Positions 1 to 8,727 of a stretch of DNA of 64,000 bases are shown here, piece after piece (positions within the stretch are counted from its first letter, which is position 1; the number at the start of each line of letters is the position of its first letter). The stretch covers positions 40,134 to 104,133 of the forward strand of contig JBKBPL010000011.1 of NCBI GenBank assembly GCA_046293075.1. The letters are read 5' to 3'. The notes under the pieces were generated by a model. It was not told the origin of the DNA, ran no database searches, and saw nothing but the letters and a program-made list of their open reading frames with translations. The position numbers and the translations under genes are program-made. This DNA comes from Ga0077530 sp046293075 (lineage in GTDB: Bacteria; Pseudomonadota; Alphaproteobacteria; Rhizobiales; Hyphomicrobiaceae).

Positions 1-141
1 CGCGATCGGCTCGCGGGACTGAGGTCTCGGGCAGTGAAGGTTGTGGACGAGGGCGCGGGCCGGCGCCATCGGGATGGTGTGTGCGGGCACGCCCCTGTGC
101 CTCGGTGTGCGCTCACGGAGCGCCGGCAACGTACGGGGGGG

Positions 142-1170
142 ATGATGAGTAGCCGCACGCCAGCAAAGAGCGCGATCCCGGGCAGCGGCCGCGAATCCCG
201 CGGGCGCCACGGAAATGCCGCATCAGCAGGCACTTATGACGATGCGCCAAATTTTGTTCGCGGCGCCGAACAGGGCTCGGATGCCCTGTCGCCGACCAAG
301 CCGCCGTCCGGGCGGGCTGCGCCGGGTTCGGAGTGGTTTCCGCCCCCGCGGACGGCCGAAGAACTCCGGGCCCGCTTTCAGGACGGCCAGCAGGTCGGTG
401 CAGGCGCCGCACGGGAGTATCCAATGCATCACGGAGGCAGGCGCCTTACGGATTTCGACCTGGATGAGCAGCAGGAGCGTCTGCGTATGCCCGAGCCTAT
501 GCCGCTCTCGTGGCTCTCACCCGTCAGGCCGCAGCCGCCGAGTGCACTCGTGCGCCATCTCGGCAGTGCTGCGCTGGGGCTCACCGTGGGCCTTGCCATC
601 GCTGTACCAGCCGTGCTCTGGCAGAAGGGTCGGATTGATCCCGTGCGCTCCGTGGCCAATGTCGCAGCCAACTTCGGGCTCGCTTCGGCGGCGCCGACGG
701 CAGCCGTTGTCACTGAGGTGCGTGAGGCGGCTCCCGCTGCCGAAGCGCCGCGTGTGACGCGGCGCGCCGTGGTGGCTCCGGTCGAGGTCGCGCGGCCGGC
801 CGTCAAGGAGCAGGCGACCGCGTCGGCCGCTGTGGCAGTCCTCAAGCCTGCACCGGTTCCTCCGCCGGTCGTCGAGGTGACGCCCGTGCTGTCGGAAGCC
901 GCCAAGGCCGAGGCGCTGCTCGAAGATGCGCGCCGGCTGATGAGCGAAGGCGACTTCCGTACGGCGCGCAGCGTGCTCGAGGACCAGACCGTGGCCGCGC
1001 TACCGGCGGCCCGGTTCCTGCTCGCCGAGACTTACGACCCGAACTATCTCGCGGCGCGCGGTGTGCGCAGTGTGCGTGCGGAGGTGCCGCGCGCCATCGA
1101 GCTTTATCGGCTCGCGCTCGACGGCGGCATCGAGGCGGCGCGCCAGCGGATCAGCGCACTGAGGCCCTAG
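142..1170 (+). CDS. Membrane-anchored protein with C-terminal Sel1/TPR-like domain
   Basis: About 342 residues with no recognised enzymatic domain. A low-complexity, Pro/Arg-rich N-terminal half is followed by one hydrophobic segment (roughly residues 140-160), an Ala/Pro/Val-rich linker, and an ~85-residue C-terminal domain that looks like a Sel1/TPR solenoid. That domain has GDFRTAR, AETYDPNYLAARGV and a final AIELYRLALDGG helix. The same domain ends the minus-strand gene at 9154-10101, so the two are paralogues. The start is uncertain: two consecutive ATGs at 142 and 145 follow a G-rich stretch, and the frame is open further upstream to 34. A periplasmic or scaffold role is inference; the function is unknown. 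Confidence 0.7.
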   Translation: MMSSRTPAKSAIPGSGRESRGRHGNAASAGTYDDAPNFVRGAEQGSDALSPTKPPSGRAAPGSEWFPPPRTAEELRARFQDGQQVGAGAAREYPMHHGGRRLTDFDLDEQQERLRMPEPMPLSWLSPVRPQPPSALVRHLGSAALGLTVGLAIAVPAVLWQKGRIDPVRSVANVAANFGLASAAPTAAVVTEVREAAPAAEAPRVTRRAVVAPVEVARPAVKEQATASAAVAVLKPAPVPPPVVEVTPVLSEAAKAEALLEDARRLMSEGDFRTARSVLEDQTVAALPAARFLLAETYDPNYLAARGVRSVRAEVPRAIELYRLALDGGIEAARQRISALRP

Positions 1171-1266
1171 ATCCTTCTGGCGTGCGCCGCCGGGAAGGGC
1201 GGGCGGCGGACGTGCGTGGGGGGGGGCGAGGCGAGGCCGCACGCACGGCACGGGCGTGCTGGCGCG

Positions 1267-2469
1267 TCAAGCCCGCTCGATTACCATGGCAATGCCCTGG
1301 CCGACGCCGATGCACATCGAGACGAGCGCGTACTTGCCGCCCGTCCGCTGAAGCTGGCGCGCTGCCGTGAGCGCGATGCGCCCGCCTGATGCGCCGAGCG
1401 GATGGCCAATGGCAATGGCGCCGCCGTTCGGGTTCACGCGGCTGTCCTTGAAATCGACGTCGAGGCCCCTGAGGCAGGCGAGCACCTGCGCGGCGAACGC
1501 CTCGTTGATCTCGATGACATCCATGTCCTTGATGTCGAGGCCGGCGCGCTCCAGCGCCTTCTTCGCAGCCGGCACGGGACCGAAGCCCATCGTGCGGGGC
1601 GGCACGCCGGCCACCCCCGACGAGAGGATGCGTGCCATCGGCTTGGCGCCGACCTTATCGCCGACGTCGCGGCTCGCGAGGATCAGCGCCACGGCGCCGT
1701 CGTTGATCCCCGATGCGTTGCCGGCCGTGGTGACGCCGCCTTCATAGAGGGGGCGCAGCTTCCTCAGTCCGTCGAGCGTTGTTTCCGGGCGCGGATGTTC
1801 GTCCTCGGCAATGACGACGTCGGGCTTGCCGCGCGACCCCGGGATGGTGATTGCCGTGATCTCGCCCGTGAAGAAGCCGTCGGCTTTGGCTTTCGCGTAC
1901 GACTGCTGCGACTTGATTGCGTAGGCGTCGCAGTCCTCCCGTGAGATCTGGAAGTCGCGGGCGAGGTTGTCGGCCGTCTCGGGCATGGTGTCGGCGCCGA
2001 ATTGCTTCTCAATCTTGGGGTTTGGAAAGCGTGCGCCGATTGCGCTGTCGAACACCTTGAAGTCCTTGCTGAAGGCCTGCTCGCTCTTGCCGACGACGAA
2101 GGGGGCCCGCGTCATGCTCTCGACGCCGCCGGCGACGAAGACATCTCCCTCGCCGCAGGTGATGGCGTGGGCCGAGGAGATGATGGCGTTGAGGCCCGAG
2201 CCGCAATTCCTCTGATAGACGGCGCCTGGCACCTCGATCGGCAATCCCGCGAGCAGGATCGCGTGGCGCGCCACACAGCGGCTGTCCTCGCCAGCCTGGC
2301 TCGCGCAGCCGACATTGACGTCGTCGATCGACTCCGCAGAGAAAGGCGAACGGCTCACGATATCCTTGATGACGCTGGCCAGCATGTCGTCCGGGCGCAC
2401 CTTAGCGAGGGCGCCGGCATGGCGGCCGAACGGCGTGCGTGCACCATCATAGATGTAGGCTTCGAGCAT
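1267..2469 (-). CDS. pcaF: 3-oxoadipyl-CoA-type thiolase (acetyl-CoA acyltransferase)
   Basis: A 400-residue thiolase. It has the nucleophilic Cys in RNCGSGLNA (about C89), GHPLGASG with the catalytic His, and CIGVGQG with the second Cys near the C-terminus. The segments GCASQAGEDSR, SMTRAPFV and MPETADN are typical of PcaF/PaaJ-type enzymes that cleave 3-oxoadipyl-CoA to succinyl-CoA and acetyl-CoA. No other aromatic-degradation genes are nearby, so a general beta-ketothiolase role is possible. The start at 2469 follows AAGGAGA at good spacing; the longer frame to 2529 lacks such a site. An SLC13-type permease lies upstream on the same strand and may be co-transcribed. Confidence 0.82.
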   Translation of the reverse strand: MLEAYIYDGARTPFGRHAGALAKVRPDDMLASVIKDIVSRSPFSAESIDDVNVGCASQAGEDSRCVARHAILLAGLPIEVPGAVYQRNCGSGLNAIISSAHAITCGEGDVFVAGGVESMTRAPFVVGKSEQAFSKDFKVFDSAIGARFPNPKIEKQFGADTMPETADNLARDFQISREDCDAYAIKSQQSYAKAKADGFFTGEITAITIPGSRGKPDVVIAEDEHPRPETTLDGLRKLRPLYEGGVTTAGNASGINDGAVALILASRDVGDKVGAKPMARILSSGVAGVPPRTMGFGPVPAAKKALERAGLDIKDMDVIEINEAFAAQVLACLRGLDVDFKDSRVNPNGGAIAIGHPLGASGGRIALTAARQLQRTGGKYALVSMCIGVGQGIAMVIERA

Positions 2470-2551
2470 ATCCGTCTCCTTCCCTGGGACCCGAGCGTGT
2501 CCTTGCAACCTTTGGCGCCACCATGCCACGCCGCCGCCGGGCGCGCGAGCC

Positions 2552-3928
2552 CTACGCCATGACGCCGAGCAGCCTGAGCCATGCGATCTGGAGGGGCGCG
2601 ATGAGGATGAGGCCGGTCATGGCGAGCGGGATCATGACCCTGAGTGTCGCGTAAGCGGCTACCTTCCCCATCATCAGGCCGACCATGACCGGCACGGCCT
2701 CGAAGGGGAAGAAGACGGCCTGGAGGCCCGTCAACTCCGCAATGACGCCGGCAGTCAGCGGCAGTCCGCACGCGGCCTCCAGCGCGGGAAGCGTCGGCGT
2801 CACGATGGCGATCGAGCCGACGACGGTGGCGAACGAGGCGATGATCGAGGCCGCGGCCGCAATGAGCATGAAGCCATAGGCAGGCGACGCCCCGGACGGC
2901 GGCACGAGCTGGACGAGGCCGCCGGCGATCATGGCGCCAGCACCGGAATGCGTGAGCACGGTCGCCACGCCAAGCACGGCCGCGAGCGAGAAGACCGAGG
3001 TAAGCTTGTTGAGGTCCACGGCCTCTTCCAGCCGTGCGAGGCCAAGCCCAGGGATGAGACACACGAGACCCGCCGCCAGCGCGATCCAGCCCGGCTTCAC
3101 ATGGTGGACGAAGTCGAGGATCCAGAGCAGCACGGTGAGCGCGAGCAGGATCGCGAGACGCCGCGCGGCCGGGCTCAGCGTGTTGGGGCTGTCGTCGGCG
3201 GCAGCGGCGACCTGTGGCGCCGGCGCCGGCAGGAGCAGGCAGATTGCGGCCCAGACCATGACGCCCTTCACGATGCCGAGCACGGGCAGGCACATCAACA
3301 GGTACGGGCCGTACTGGAGTGTTGGACCACCGATGCCCTCGAGCGCGCCAAGCGCGATCACGTTCGTCAGGTTCGACGGCAGGATGGCATAGCTCGTCAG
3401 GTAGTTGCCCGCGACGGCGGTCAGAATGATGCCGATGTAGCCGCGCGTGCCCGGTGCGTATCCGGCTTCCTTGGCCGCGGCCATCAGGATCGGCAGCGTA
3501 ATGGCCAGCCGGCCCATGGTCGTTGGCACGATGAAGCTCAGCACGCCCGAGCCGATCAGGACGCCAGCGATGAAGCGCGGGTACGTCGCGACGCCGCTCA
3601 TGAGCGCGCGGGCGACGTAGCGGCCGAGGCCAGTGCGCTCGGCGGCGCCGCCGATCATGAGACCGCCGAAGACGAGTGCGGCGGCGTTCGACCAGAAGCC
3701 GGAGAGGAGTGGGATCGTCGGTGCGACGCCTGTTGCGAGCGCCAAGGCAAAGAAGATGGCGCCCGAATGCAAGGCCGGCAGCACCGCCGTCGCCCAGAGC
3801 GCCACCGTGAAGGCGACGATGGCGAGGCCCGTCATGGCGTTCGGCGTGCCCGCGGGCGACGGCTGCAGGGCGACCACAGCCGCTGCCAGCGCGAAGAGCC
3901 CGACGAGCGCGAGCTTCTTCGGCGCCAT
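2552..3928 (-). CDS. SLC13/DASS-type permease
   Basis: About 458 residues, almost entirely hydrophobic with a dozen or so membrane segments. The overall pattern fits the divalent anion:sodium symporter (SLC13/ArsB-like) superfamily: two halves, each with a re-entrant loop carrying small and polar residues (FIVPTTMGRLAITLP in the first; SFATVVGSIAIVTPTLPAL in the second). The substrate is probably a di- or tricarboxylate or another anion, but this cannot be read from sequence. The start could be ATG at 3928 or GTG at 3955. It ends 82 bases before the thiolase start on the same strand, so acid uptake coupled to CoA-dependent degradation is a possible but unproven link. Confidence 0.75.
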   Translation of the reverse strand: MAPKKLALVGLFALAAAVVALQPSPAGTPNAMTGLAIVAFTVALWATAVLPALHSGAIFFALALATGVAPTIPLLSGFWSNAAALVFGGLMIGGAAERTGLGRYVARALMSGVATYPRFIAGVLIGSGVLSFIVPTTMGRLAITLPILMAAAKEAGYAPGTRGYIGIILTAVAGNYLTSYAILPSNLTNVIALGALEGIGGPTLQYGPYLLMCLPVLGIVKGVMVWAAICLLLPAPAPQVAAAADDSPNTLSPAARRLAILLALTVLLWILDFVHHVKPGWIALAAGLVCLIPGLGLARLEEAVDLNKLTSVFSLAAVLGVATVLTHSGAGAMIAGGLVQLVPPSGASPAYGFMLIAAAASIIASFATVVGSIAIVTPTLPALEAACGLPLTAGVIAELTGLQAVFFPFEAVPVMVGLMMGKVAAYATLRVMIPLAMTGLILIAPLQIAWLRLLGVMA

Positions 3929-4033
3929 GTCGATCCCGAGCCCGCGCGCGCTCACCGGGTGCCCCGCCCGCGAGCCCGCGCAGGGGGGGCCGCGCTTCCT
4001 TTCGTCACGATGGTCCCCCGTCCTGCCTGTTCT

Positions 4034-5077
4034 TCAGCCCTTGGCCTTCTTGGTCCCGCGCACGGCGAGGATCACCTCGGCCATGATCGAAACGGCAATC
4101 TCGGCCGGCGTCTGGGCGCCGATGTCGAGGCCGATCGGTGCTTTGATGCGCGCGAGTTCCTCTTGCGTGAGCCCGGCCGCGCTCAGGCGCTCCCGGCGCT
4201 TGGCGTGGTTGCGCGAGGAGCCGAGCGCGGCGACGTAGAGGCAGTCGGCGCGTACGGCGAGCTTCAGCGCCTCATCATCGATGTGCGCGACGTGCGCGAG
4301 CGTGAGCACGGCCGTGTAGGGATCGAGGCCAAGGCGCGGGAGCGCATCCTGCGGCCATTCCGCGATGAGCTTGGCCTGCGCGGCGCCGAAGCGGGCCGGA
4401 TCGGCGAAGGCCGTACGCGGGTCGATAATGATGATCTCGTATCCCGCGAGGGTCGCGAGCTGGGCGAGCACCTGCGCGATATGGGTGGCGCCAATCGCAA
4501 CGATGCGGGCTGGCGGCACGAGTGCGTGCACGAACACGGCCCCCTCAGGGCCCTCGATGAGCTGGCTCTTTGCCGTCCGGAAGCGGGTGGCAATATCCTC
4601 GGGCAGGTCGGCATCGCCCCGCTCATAGATGGTGCGCGAGCCATCGGCGATATTGGTCTTGATGACGAGGCCGCGCCGGCTGTTGCGCGCAGAGATGGCG
4701 CGATCGAGCAGCGCCTCACCGCCGTTGTCCTTGCCGAGCCGCTCGACGAGCACGCGGACCTGGCCGCCGCAGGGGAGCCCGGCGCGCCACGCCGTCTCGT
4801 CCGCGACGCCAAAAGTGAGCGTCCGTGGCTTGCCGTCGGCGAGCACCTCGCCGCCCTCGATGATCACGTCGCCTTCAATGCAGCCGCCGGAGACGGAACC
4901 CTGGAAGTTGCCGTCGGCGGCAATGGCCATCTGTCCGCCGACGGGCACCGGGGCCGAGCCCCACGTGTCGATGACGGTTGCGATCGCAACCTGGTCGTCG
5001 CGGGCGAGCCAGTCGCGCGCGGCGCCGAGGACGTCGATGGCGGCGGCGTCGGAACTTCCTTGCTGTGGTCCGGGCAT
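4034..5077 (-). CDS. XdhC/CoxI family molybdenum hydroxylase maturation factor
   Basis: A 347-residue protein with the two-part XdhC architecture. The N-terminal XdhC/CoxI domain carries GSAPVPVGGQMAI, VSGGCIEGDV and LPCGGQVRVLVE. The C-terminal Rossmann-like domain carries RIVAIGATHIAQVLA, IIDPRTAFADP, LTLAHVAHID and YVAALGSSRNHAKR. Family members bind molybdenum cofactor and help insert the sulfurated cofactor into xanthine dehydrogenase or CO dehydrogenase-type enzymes. No such hydroxylase is encoded in this window, so its client must lie elsewhere. The only other related gene here is the MoaB-MobA-like fusion at 21.1-22.8 kb. Confidence 0.88.
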   Translation of the reverse strand: MPGPQQGSSDAAAIDVLGAARDWLARDDQVAIATVIDTWGSAPVPVGGQMAIAADGNFQGSVSGGCIEGDVIIEGGEVLADGKPRTLTFGVADETAWRAGLPCGGQVRVLVERLGKDNGGEALLDRAISARNSRRGLVIKTNIADGSRTIYERGDADLPEDIATRFRTAKSQLIEGPEGAVFVHALVPPARIVAIGATHIAQVLAQLATLAGYEIIIIDPRTAFADPARFGAAQAKLIAEWPQDALPRLGLDPYTAVLTLAHVAHIDDEALKLAVRADCLYVAALGSSRNHAKRRERLSAAGLTQEELARIKAPIGLDIGAQTPAEIAVSIMAEVILAVRGTKKAKG

Positions 5078-5096
5078 GGAGAAGGGCCTTTCAGGC

Positions 5097-5225
5097 TTTC
5101 CGCCGTTCCCCCTTCCCCCATTGGGAAGAGGGTCGGGGTGAGGGGCGGCCGGAAGCGCACACGTCTGCGCTCGGCGCCGCCCCTCATCCGGACCCTCTCC
5201 CGAAAGGTGCGGGGAGAGGGATGGC
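5097..5225. repeat. REP/palindromic repeat block between xdhC and the IclR gene
   Basis: The gap holds three nested or tandem inverted repeats. One is CCCTTCCC with GGGAAGAGGG near the left end. The second is a long stem in which GGTGAGGGGCGGC pairs with GCCGCCCCTCATC. The third is CCCTCTCCC with GGGAGAGGG near 5200-5220. The style (CCCTCATCC, CCCTCTCCC) matches dispersed extragenic palindromes common in proteobacterial genomes. It lies upstream of xdhC and downstream of the iclR-like gene on the same strand, so it could attenuate or terminate transcription. Only this one copy was noticed in the window. Confidence 0.6.
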
Positions 5226-5228
5226 GTC

Positions 5229-6167
5229 CTACGGTGCGCGGGCGTGAGATCGCCCGGATGGGCGGCGCGCCGTCGCTGGACGGCGCCCGCCGGAGCGCGT
5301 CGGCACGGCAGCGCGCCGTTCCTCCGGATCGAGGTGGAATGTCGCGCCCATGCGGGTCGTCGCGTCGCGCAGCGCCGGCGCGAACTTCAGAAGCTGGTCG
5401 AGACCGAGGCGCGCATTGGGTGCCGAGATCGCGATCGCGCCGACGAGATCGCCGCCTTCCGTCAGCACGGGCATGGCGATGCAGACGACGCCGTCGATGT
5501 ACTCCTGCTCGTCGGTACCGATGCCGCTCTCGCGGATCTTGTCGAGCGCGCGGCTGAGGCGCGCGGCGTCGGTGATGGTGCGGCTCGTGTACCGGACGAG
5601 CGGCAGCGCCGCGATGATCTCGGCGCGCTGCTCAACGGGCTGCAGCGCGAGCAGCAGCTTGCCGATTGCCGAGGCGTGGGCGGGCACGCGGCTGCCAGCC
5701 TCGAAGCGCAGGCCGAGCGGCCACTTTGCCTCGACGCGGTCGAGATAGACGACCTCCGAGCCGGAGAGCACCCCGAAATTGCAGGTCTCACCGACCTCCT
5801 GCGAGAGCGCGCGCAGGATCGAGTTCCTGAGTGCACGCGGCGCGGCAGCCGCGAGCGTGTCGAAAGCGAGCTTGATAAGGCGCGGGCCCTCGATATAGCC
5901 GCGCTTCCAGTGATCGCGCTCGATGAGGCCCATATCGGCGAGCGCGGCCGTGATGCGGTGCGCGGTCGGCTTGGTCAGGCCCGAGCGGCGGACGAGCTCG
6001 GCCATCGAGAGGGGCTCGCGGGCGGCAGAGACCAGCTCAAGGATCATCAGGGCCTTGCCGCTGGCGCCGAGCGGGGCCCCGTCCGGGCCGCCCGCGCTCT
6101 CGCGGGTGGCGGCCGAACGGGCGCGCGGCCTGCCGTTCGAGGGGCTGTGGGGCGGTCGGTTGGTCAT
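5229..6167 (-). CDS. IclR family transcriptional regulator
   Basis: A 312-residue regulator. An unusually long, Arg/Pro-rich N-terminal extension of ~35 residues precedes the winged helix-turn-helix (MAELVRRSGLTKPTAHRITA) and the GAF-like effector domain (SGSEVVYLDRVEAKWPL, ASAIGKLLLALQP, EYIDGVVCIAMPV, LVGAIAISAPNARL). IclR proteins usually control catabolism of small acids or aromatics. The downstream neighbours on the same strand are xdhC, an anion permease and a PcaF-type thiolase, which are plausible targets. The low-complexity tail after the effector domain (Arg/Pro/Ala-rich) is not a typical family feature. The start at 6167 has only a weak AGAGG upstream. Confidence 0.88.
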   Translation of the reverse strand: MTNRPPHSPSNGRPRARSAATRESAGGPDGAPLGASGKALMILELVSAAREPLSMAELVRRSGLTKPTAHRITAALADMGLIERDHWKRGYIEGPRLIKLAFDTLAAAAPRALRNSILRALSQEVGETCNFGVLSGSEVVYLDRVEAKWPLGLRFEAGSRVPAHASAIGKLLLALQPVEQRAEIIAALPLVRYTSRTITDAARLSRALDKIRESGIGTDEQEYIDGVVCIAMPVLTEGGDLVGAIAISAPNARLGLDQLLKFAPALRDATTRMGATFHLDPEERRAAVPTRSGGRRPATARRPSGRSHARAP

Positions 6168-6292
6168 GGGCCTCTATCAGGAAGGGAGTTTTGCCAAGTA
6201 TCGCTGGTCTCGATCTGCGAAATCAATCGTTGAACTCTTTGAGGGCCGTCCCGTTCGGTGCATCCCGAATGGGCCAGACACGCCTCCTGCGA

Positions 6293-6796
6293 TCAGGGCG
6301 GGCTCCCGGGCTTGGGCTTGGCGGCATAGACCGCGGCCGGGTCAAAGAGCGGCGCACCGCCGACGTTCTGCAGGTGCAGGCCGGCAAGGTTGCCCGGGCC
6401 GAGCGGGACCGCGCGGTAGAAGCAACTCTTCCGCCCCGTATGGCAGGCTGCTCCGGTGCCCGCGACGCGGACCTTGAGCCAGATGGCATCCTGGTCACAG
6501 TCGGTGCGCATTTCGACCACGTCGAGCACGTTGCCGCTCTCCTCCCCCTTCTTCCACTGCCGCCCGCGAGAGCGGCTGTAGAAGTGGGCCTGCCCGGTCT
6601 CGATCGTGCGCGCAAGCGCTTCGGCGTCCATCCATGCGACCATGAGCACGTCGCCCGTGTCGGCATCCGTCGCCACGGCGGCAAGAACGCCCGACGCGTC
6701 GAATTTCGGCGTGAAGGCCGATCCTTCCTCGACCTCATGGTGCGAGCCGCGCCCGGCAAAGGGCGAAGATGCGGCGGTGCCAGCAGCAGTGCTCAT
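6293..6796 (-). CDS. hisI: Phosphoribosyl-AMP cyclohydrolase
   Basis: A 167-residue HisI, the third step of histidine biosynthesis (ring opening of phosphoribosyl-AMP). It shows the core DVLMVAWMDAEAL, GQAHFYSRSRGRQWKKGE, the metal-binding DCDQDA and the paired Cys of ACHTGRKSCFYR. It is the stand-alone cyclohydrolase, with no fused HisE pyrophosphohydrolase domain. The ~25 residues before the conserved core vary in the family. ATG at 6796 is chosen over an upstream codon at 6823, though neither has a strong ribosome site. It lies directly downstream of folE, an arrangement I associate with Rhizobiales genomes. Confidence 0.93.
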   Translation of the reverse strand: MSTAAGTAASSPFAGRGSHHEVEEGSAFTPKFDASGVLAAVATDADTGDVLMVAWMDAEALARTIETGQAHFYSRSRGRQWKKGEESGNVLDVVEMRTDCDQDAIWLKVRVAGTGAACHTGRKSCFYRAVPLGPGNLAGLHLQNVGGAPLFDPAAVYAAKPKPGSPP

Positions 6797-6844
6797 GGCG
6801 GGGTCCACTTCGGCGCTGTCCAAACCGGCCTCAAAGAGCTGGGA

Positions 6845-7486
6845 TCAGGTCCGCTGGCCGGCGTGGACCATTTGCAGGAAGCGGTCGCGGTAGCTGGCGT
6901 CGGTATCGAACACGCCAGTGAAGCGAGTCGTCACCGTCGCGACGCCATGCTGGCGCACACCGCGCATGGACATGCACTGATGCACTGCCTCAATTAGGAT
7001 CGCGACGCCGCGGGGCGCGAGCACGCTCTCGATGGCGGCGGCAATCTCAGCTGTCAGCTTTTCCTGGGTCTGAAGGCGGCTGGCGAAGATCTCGACCACG
7101 CGCGCGAGCTTGGAGAGCCCGACAACGCGGCTGCGCGGCAGATAGGCGATGTGGGCGACGCCAACGAACGGCGCGATGTGATGCTCGCAGTGGCTTTGCA
7201 CGCGAATGTCGCGCAGCATGACCATGTCGTCATAGCCACCGACGTCCTCGAAAGTCCGCGAGAGCGCGTCGACAGGATCGGCGCCATAGCCGGCGAAGTA
7301 TTCCTCGAAAGCGGCCACCACGCGCTTCGGGGTATCGCGCAGGCCCTCGCGGTCCGGGTCGTCGCCGGCCCAGGCGAGCAGCGTGCGCACGGCGTCCTCG
7401 GCCTCGGCGCGGGTGGGGCGGCTCGGGGCAGGCTCACCCGTCAGCTTGAGGCGGGCGGCGCCATTCTTCTTGATCATCGGCTCCAT
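6845..7486 (-). CDS. folE: GTP cyclohydrolase I
   Basis: A 213-residue FolE converting GTP to dihydroneopterin triphosphate at the entry to folate synthesis. It has the zinc Cys/His of SHCEHHIAPF, GLSKLARVVEIFASRLQ, the second zinc Cys in HQCMSMRGVRQ, and the terminal FTGVFDTD. Length and motifs are complete, so this is the zinc-dependent type IA enzyme. It is followed by hisI on the same strand with ~50 bases between. It diverges from the NifU-like gene at 7774 across a 287-base gap. Confidence 0.95.
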   Translation of the reverse strand: MEPMIKKNGAARLKLTGEPAPSRPTRAEAEDAVRTLLAWAGDDPDREGLRDTPKRVVAAFEEYFAGYGADPVDALSRTFEDVGGYDDMVMLRDIRVQSHCEHHIAPFVGVAHIAYLPRSRVVGLSKLARVVEIFASRLQTQEKLTAEIAAAIESVLAPRGVAILIEAVHQCMSMRGVRQHGVATVTTRFTGVFDTDASYRDRFLQMVHAGQRT

Positions 7487-7773
7487 GAATAAGACCTTCC
7501 GGGGAGCGTTTCGGACCTGCGCTTATCATGTTTGATCGGACTTGTATCGCCCGGCTTGCACGCGCCGCGCTTGAACTCGACCTGCCTGCGCGCGATATAT
7601 CCGGCAGGGCGCATGGGGTGCCCTCATCGACACCCGACCCAGCGCCGATCAGGCGAGCACTTGCTGAGACGGCCGGGCCATGGCGACAAGCCGTCCGTTA
7701 ACGTATCTGTTGGCCGGCGACCTGGTCAACCATCGGGGGCAGATCAGCCTTAAGGGCTGAGGCTGAGAGGATC

Positions 7774-8241
7774 ATGACAGAGCTGAGCGATCTCTACAGC
7801 CAGCGCATCATCGAGCTGGCTGCCACGATCCCGCCCGCTGGCCACCTTACCGCGCCGGATGCGACGGCGTCCGCCCACTCAAAGCTCTGCGGCTCGACCA
7901 TCGCGGTCGAACTCGCCATGGACGGCGACCGCGTCAAGGAATATGCCCAAACCGTCAAGGCATGCCTGCTCGGTCAGGCTTCGGCAGCGATCATGGCGCG
8001 CAACATCGTCGGCGCGAGCGAGGCCGAGCTGCGCGAGGTTGCTGCCCAAATGCGTCGGATGCTCAAAGAGGGCGGCGCCCCGCCCGGCGGGCGCTGGGCT
8101 GATCTTGCAGCGCTCGAGCCGGTGCGTGAGGTCAAGGGGCGACACGCGTCGACCCTGCTCGCCTTCGAGGCGGTTGTGCGGGCACTCGATCAGATCGCCG
8201 AGAAGCGGCAGACGCGTGAGGCGGCTTCCACGCGTGACTGA
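7774..8241 (+). CDS. Iron-sulfur cluster assembly scaffold-like protein (NifU/IscU N-terminal family)
   Basis: A 155-residue protein of the IscU/SufU/NifU-N family, which holds nascent Fe-S clusters on conserved cysteines. Two cysteines align with the scaffold sites (KLCGSTIAVEL and VKACLLGQASAAIM). The position of the usual third cysteine reads RHASTLLAF, so it is absent. The variant may therefore be a divergent or regulatory scaffold rather than a canonical SufU. It begins a plus-strand run with the cupin gene and yidD, opposite folE-hisI. The start ATG at 7774 is preceded by GAGAGGATC. Confidence 0.85.
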   Translation: MTELSDLYSQRIIELAATIPPAGHLTAPDATASAHSKLCGSTIAVELAMDGDRVKEYAQTVKACLLGQASAAIMARNIVGASEAELREVAAQMRRMLKEGGAPPGGRWADLAALEPVREVKGRHASTLLAFEAVVRALDQIAEKRQTREAASTRD

Positions 8242-8268
8242 TGTGCGCAAGCATCAGGGAGGACCATG

Positions 8269-8727
8269 ATGCCGGTGCCTGGCGGCCCTTTGGCGATCGA
8301 ACCGCGACGGGGTACCATCTACCCTGATCCCTTCAAGAAGGGCTGTGAGGACCGCTTGCAGCGCGCGCTGACCGGTCCGCTTGGCCTGCCCAAGTTCGGT
8401 TGTCCATGTGACAACGCTCGAGCCGGGCGCGCTCGTCAGAACGCCACTCGCGCCGGCGAGGACCAATGCGTCTATGTTCTAAGTGGCGAGGTGGTGCTGG
8501 TGACGGATGAGGCCGAGCGGTTTCTGAACGCCGGCATGGCGGCGCACGTTCCTGCGGGCGTGCCGAACGGGCGCCACCTCATCAATCGCGGCACCGCGCC
8601 CGTGACCTATCACGAGCTCGGCACGCGCTCGCCGGATGACGTCGCGACCTATCCGGATATCGATCTGCATCTCGTCAGGACCAAGTTCACCACGACGCTC
8701 TCTCACAAGAATGGCGACCCTCATTGA
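8269..8727 (+). pseudogene. Cupin-domain protein with three apparent one-base insertions
   Basis: The frame is open over 152 residues, and both ends read as a cupin: EPRRGTIYPDPFK, then CVYVLSGEVVLVTDEAERFL, HVPAGVPNGRHLINR and YHELGTRSPDDVATYPDIDL. Between about 8401 and 8454 the frame translates to sequence unlike a cupin. Skipping single bases near 8401, 8435 and 8451-8454 restores FGVHVTTLEPGAL then SERHS before GED, which fits the family. As written, the protein lacks the first cupin motif, including the metal-ligand region. These are either three consensus errors or real compensating insertions. ATG 8269 follows GGAGG at 6 bases. It overlaps yidD. Confidence 0.6.

Noticed and set aside
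2948..5557. 869-codon plus-strand frame over the permease and XdhC genes
   Set aside because: Low-complexity Arg/Asp/Glu translation with no family; the minus-strand genes are clear.
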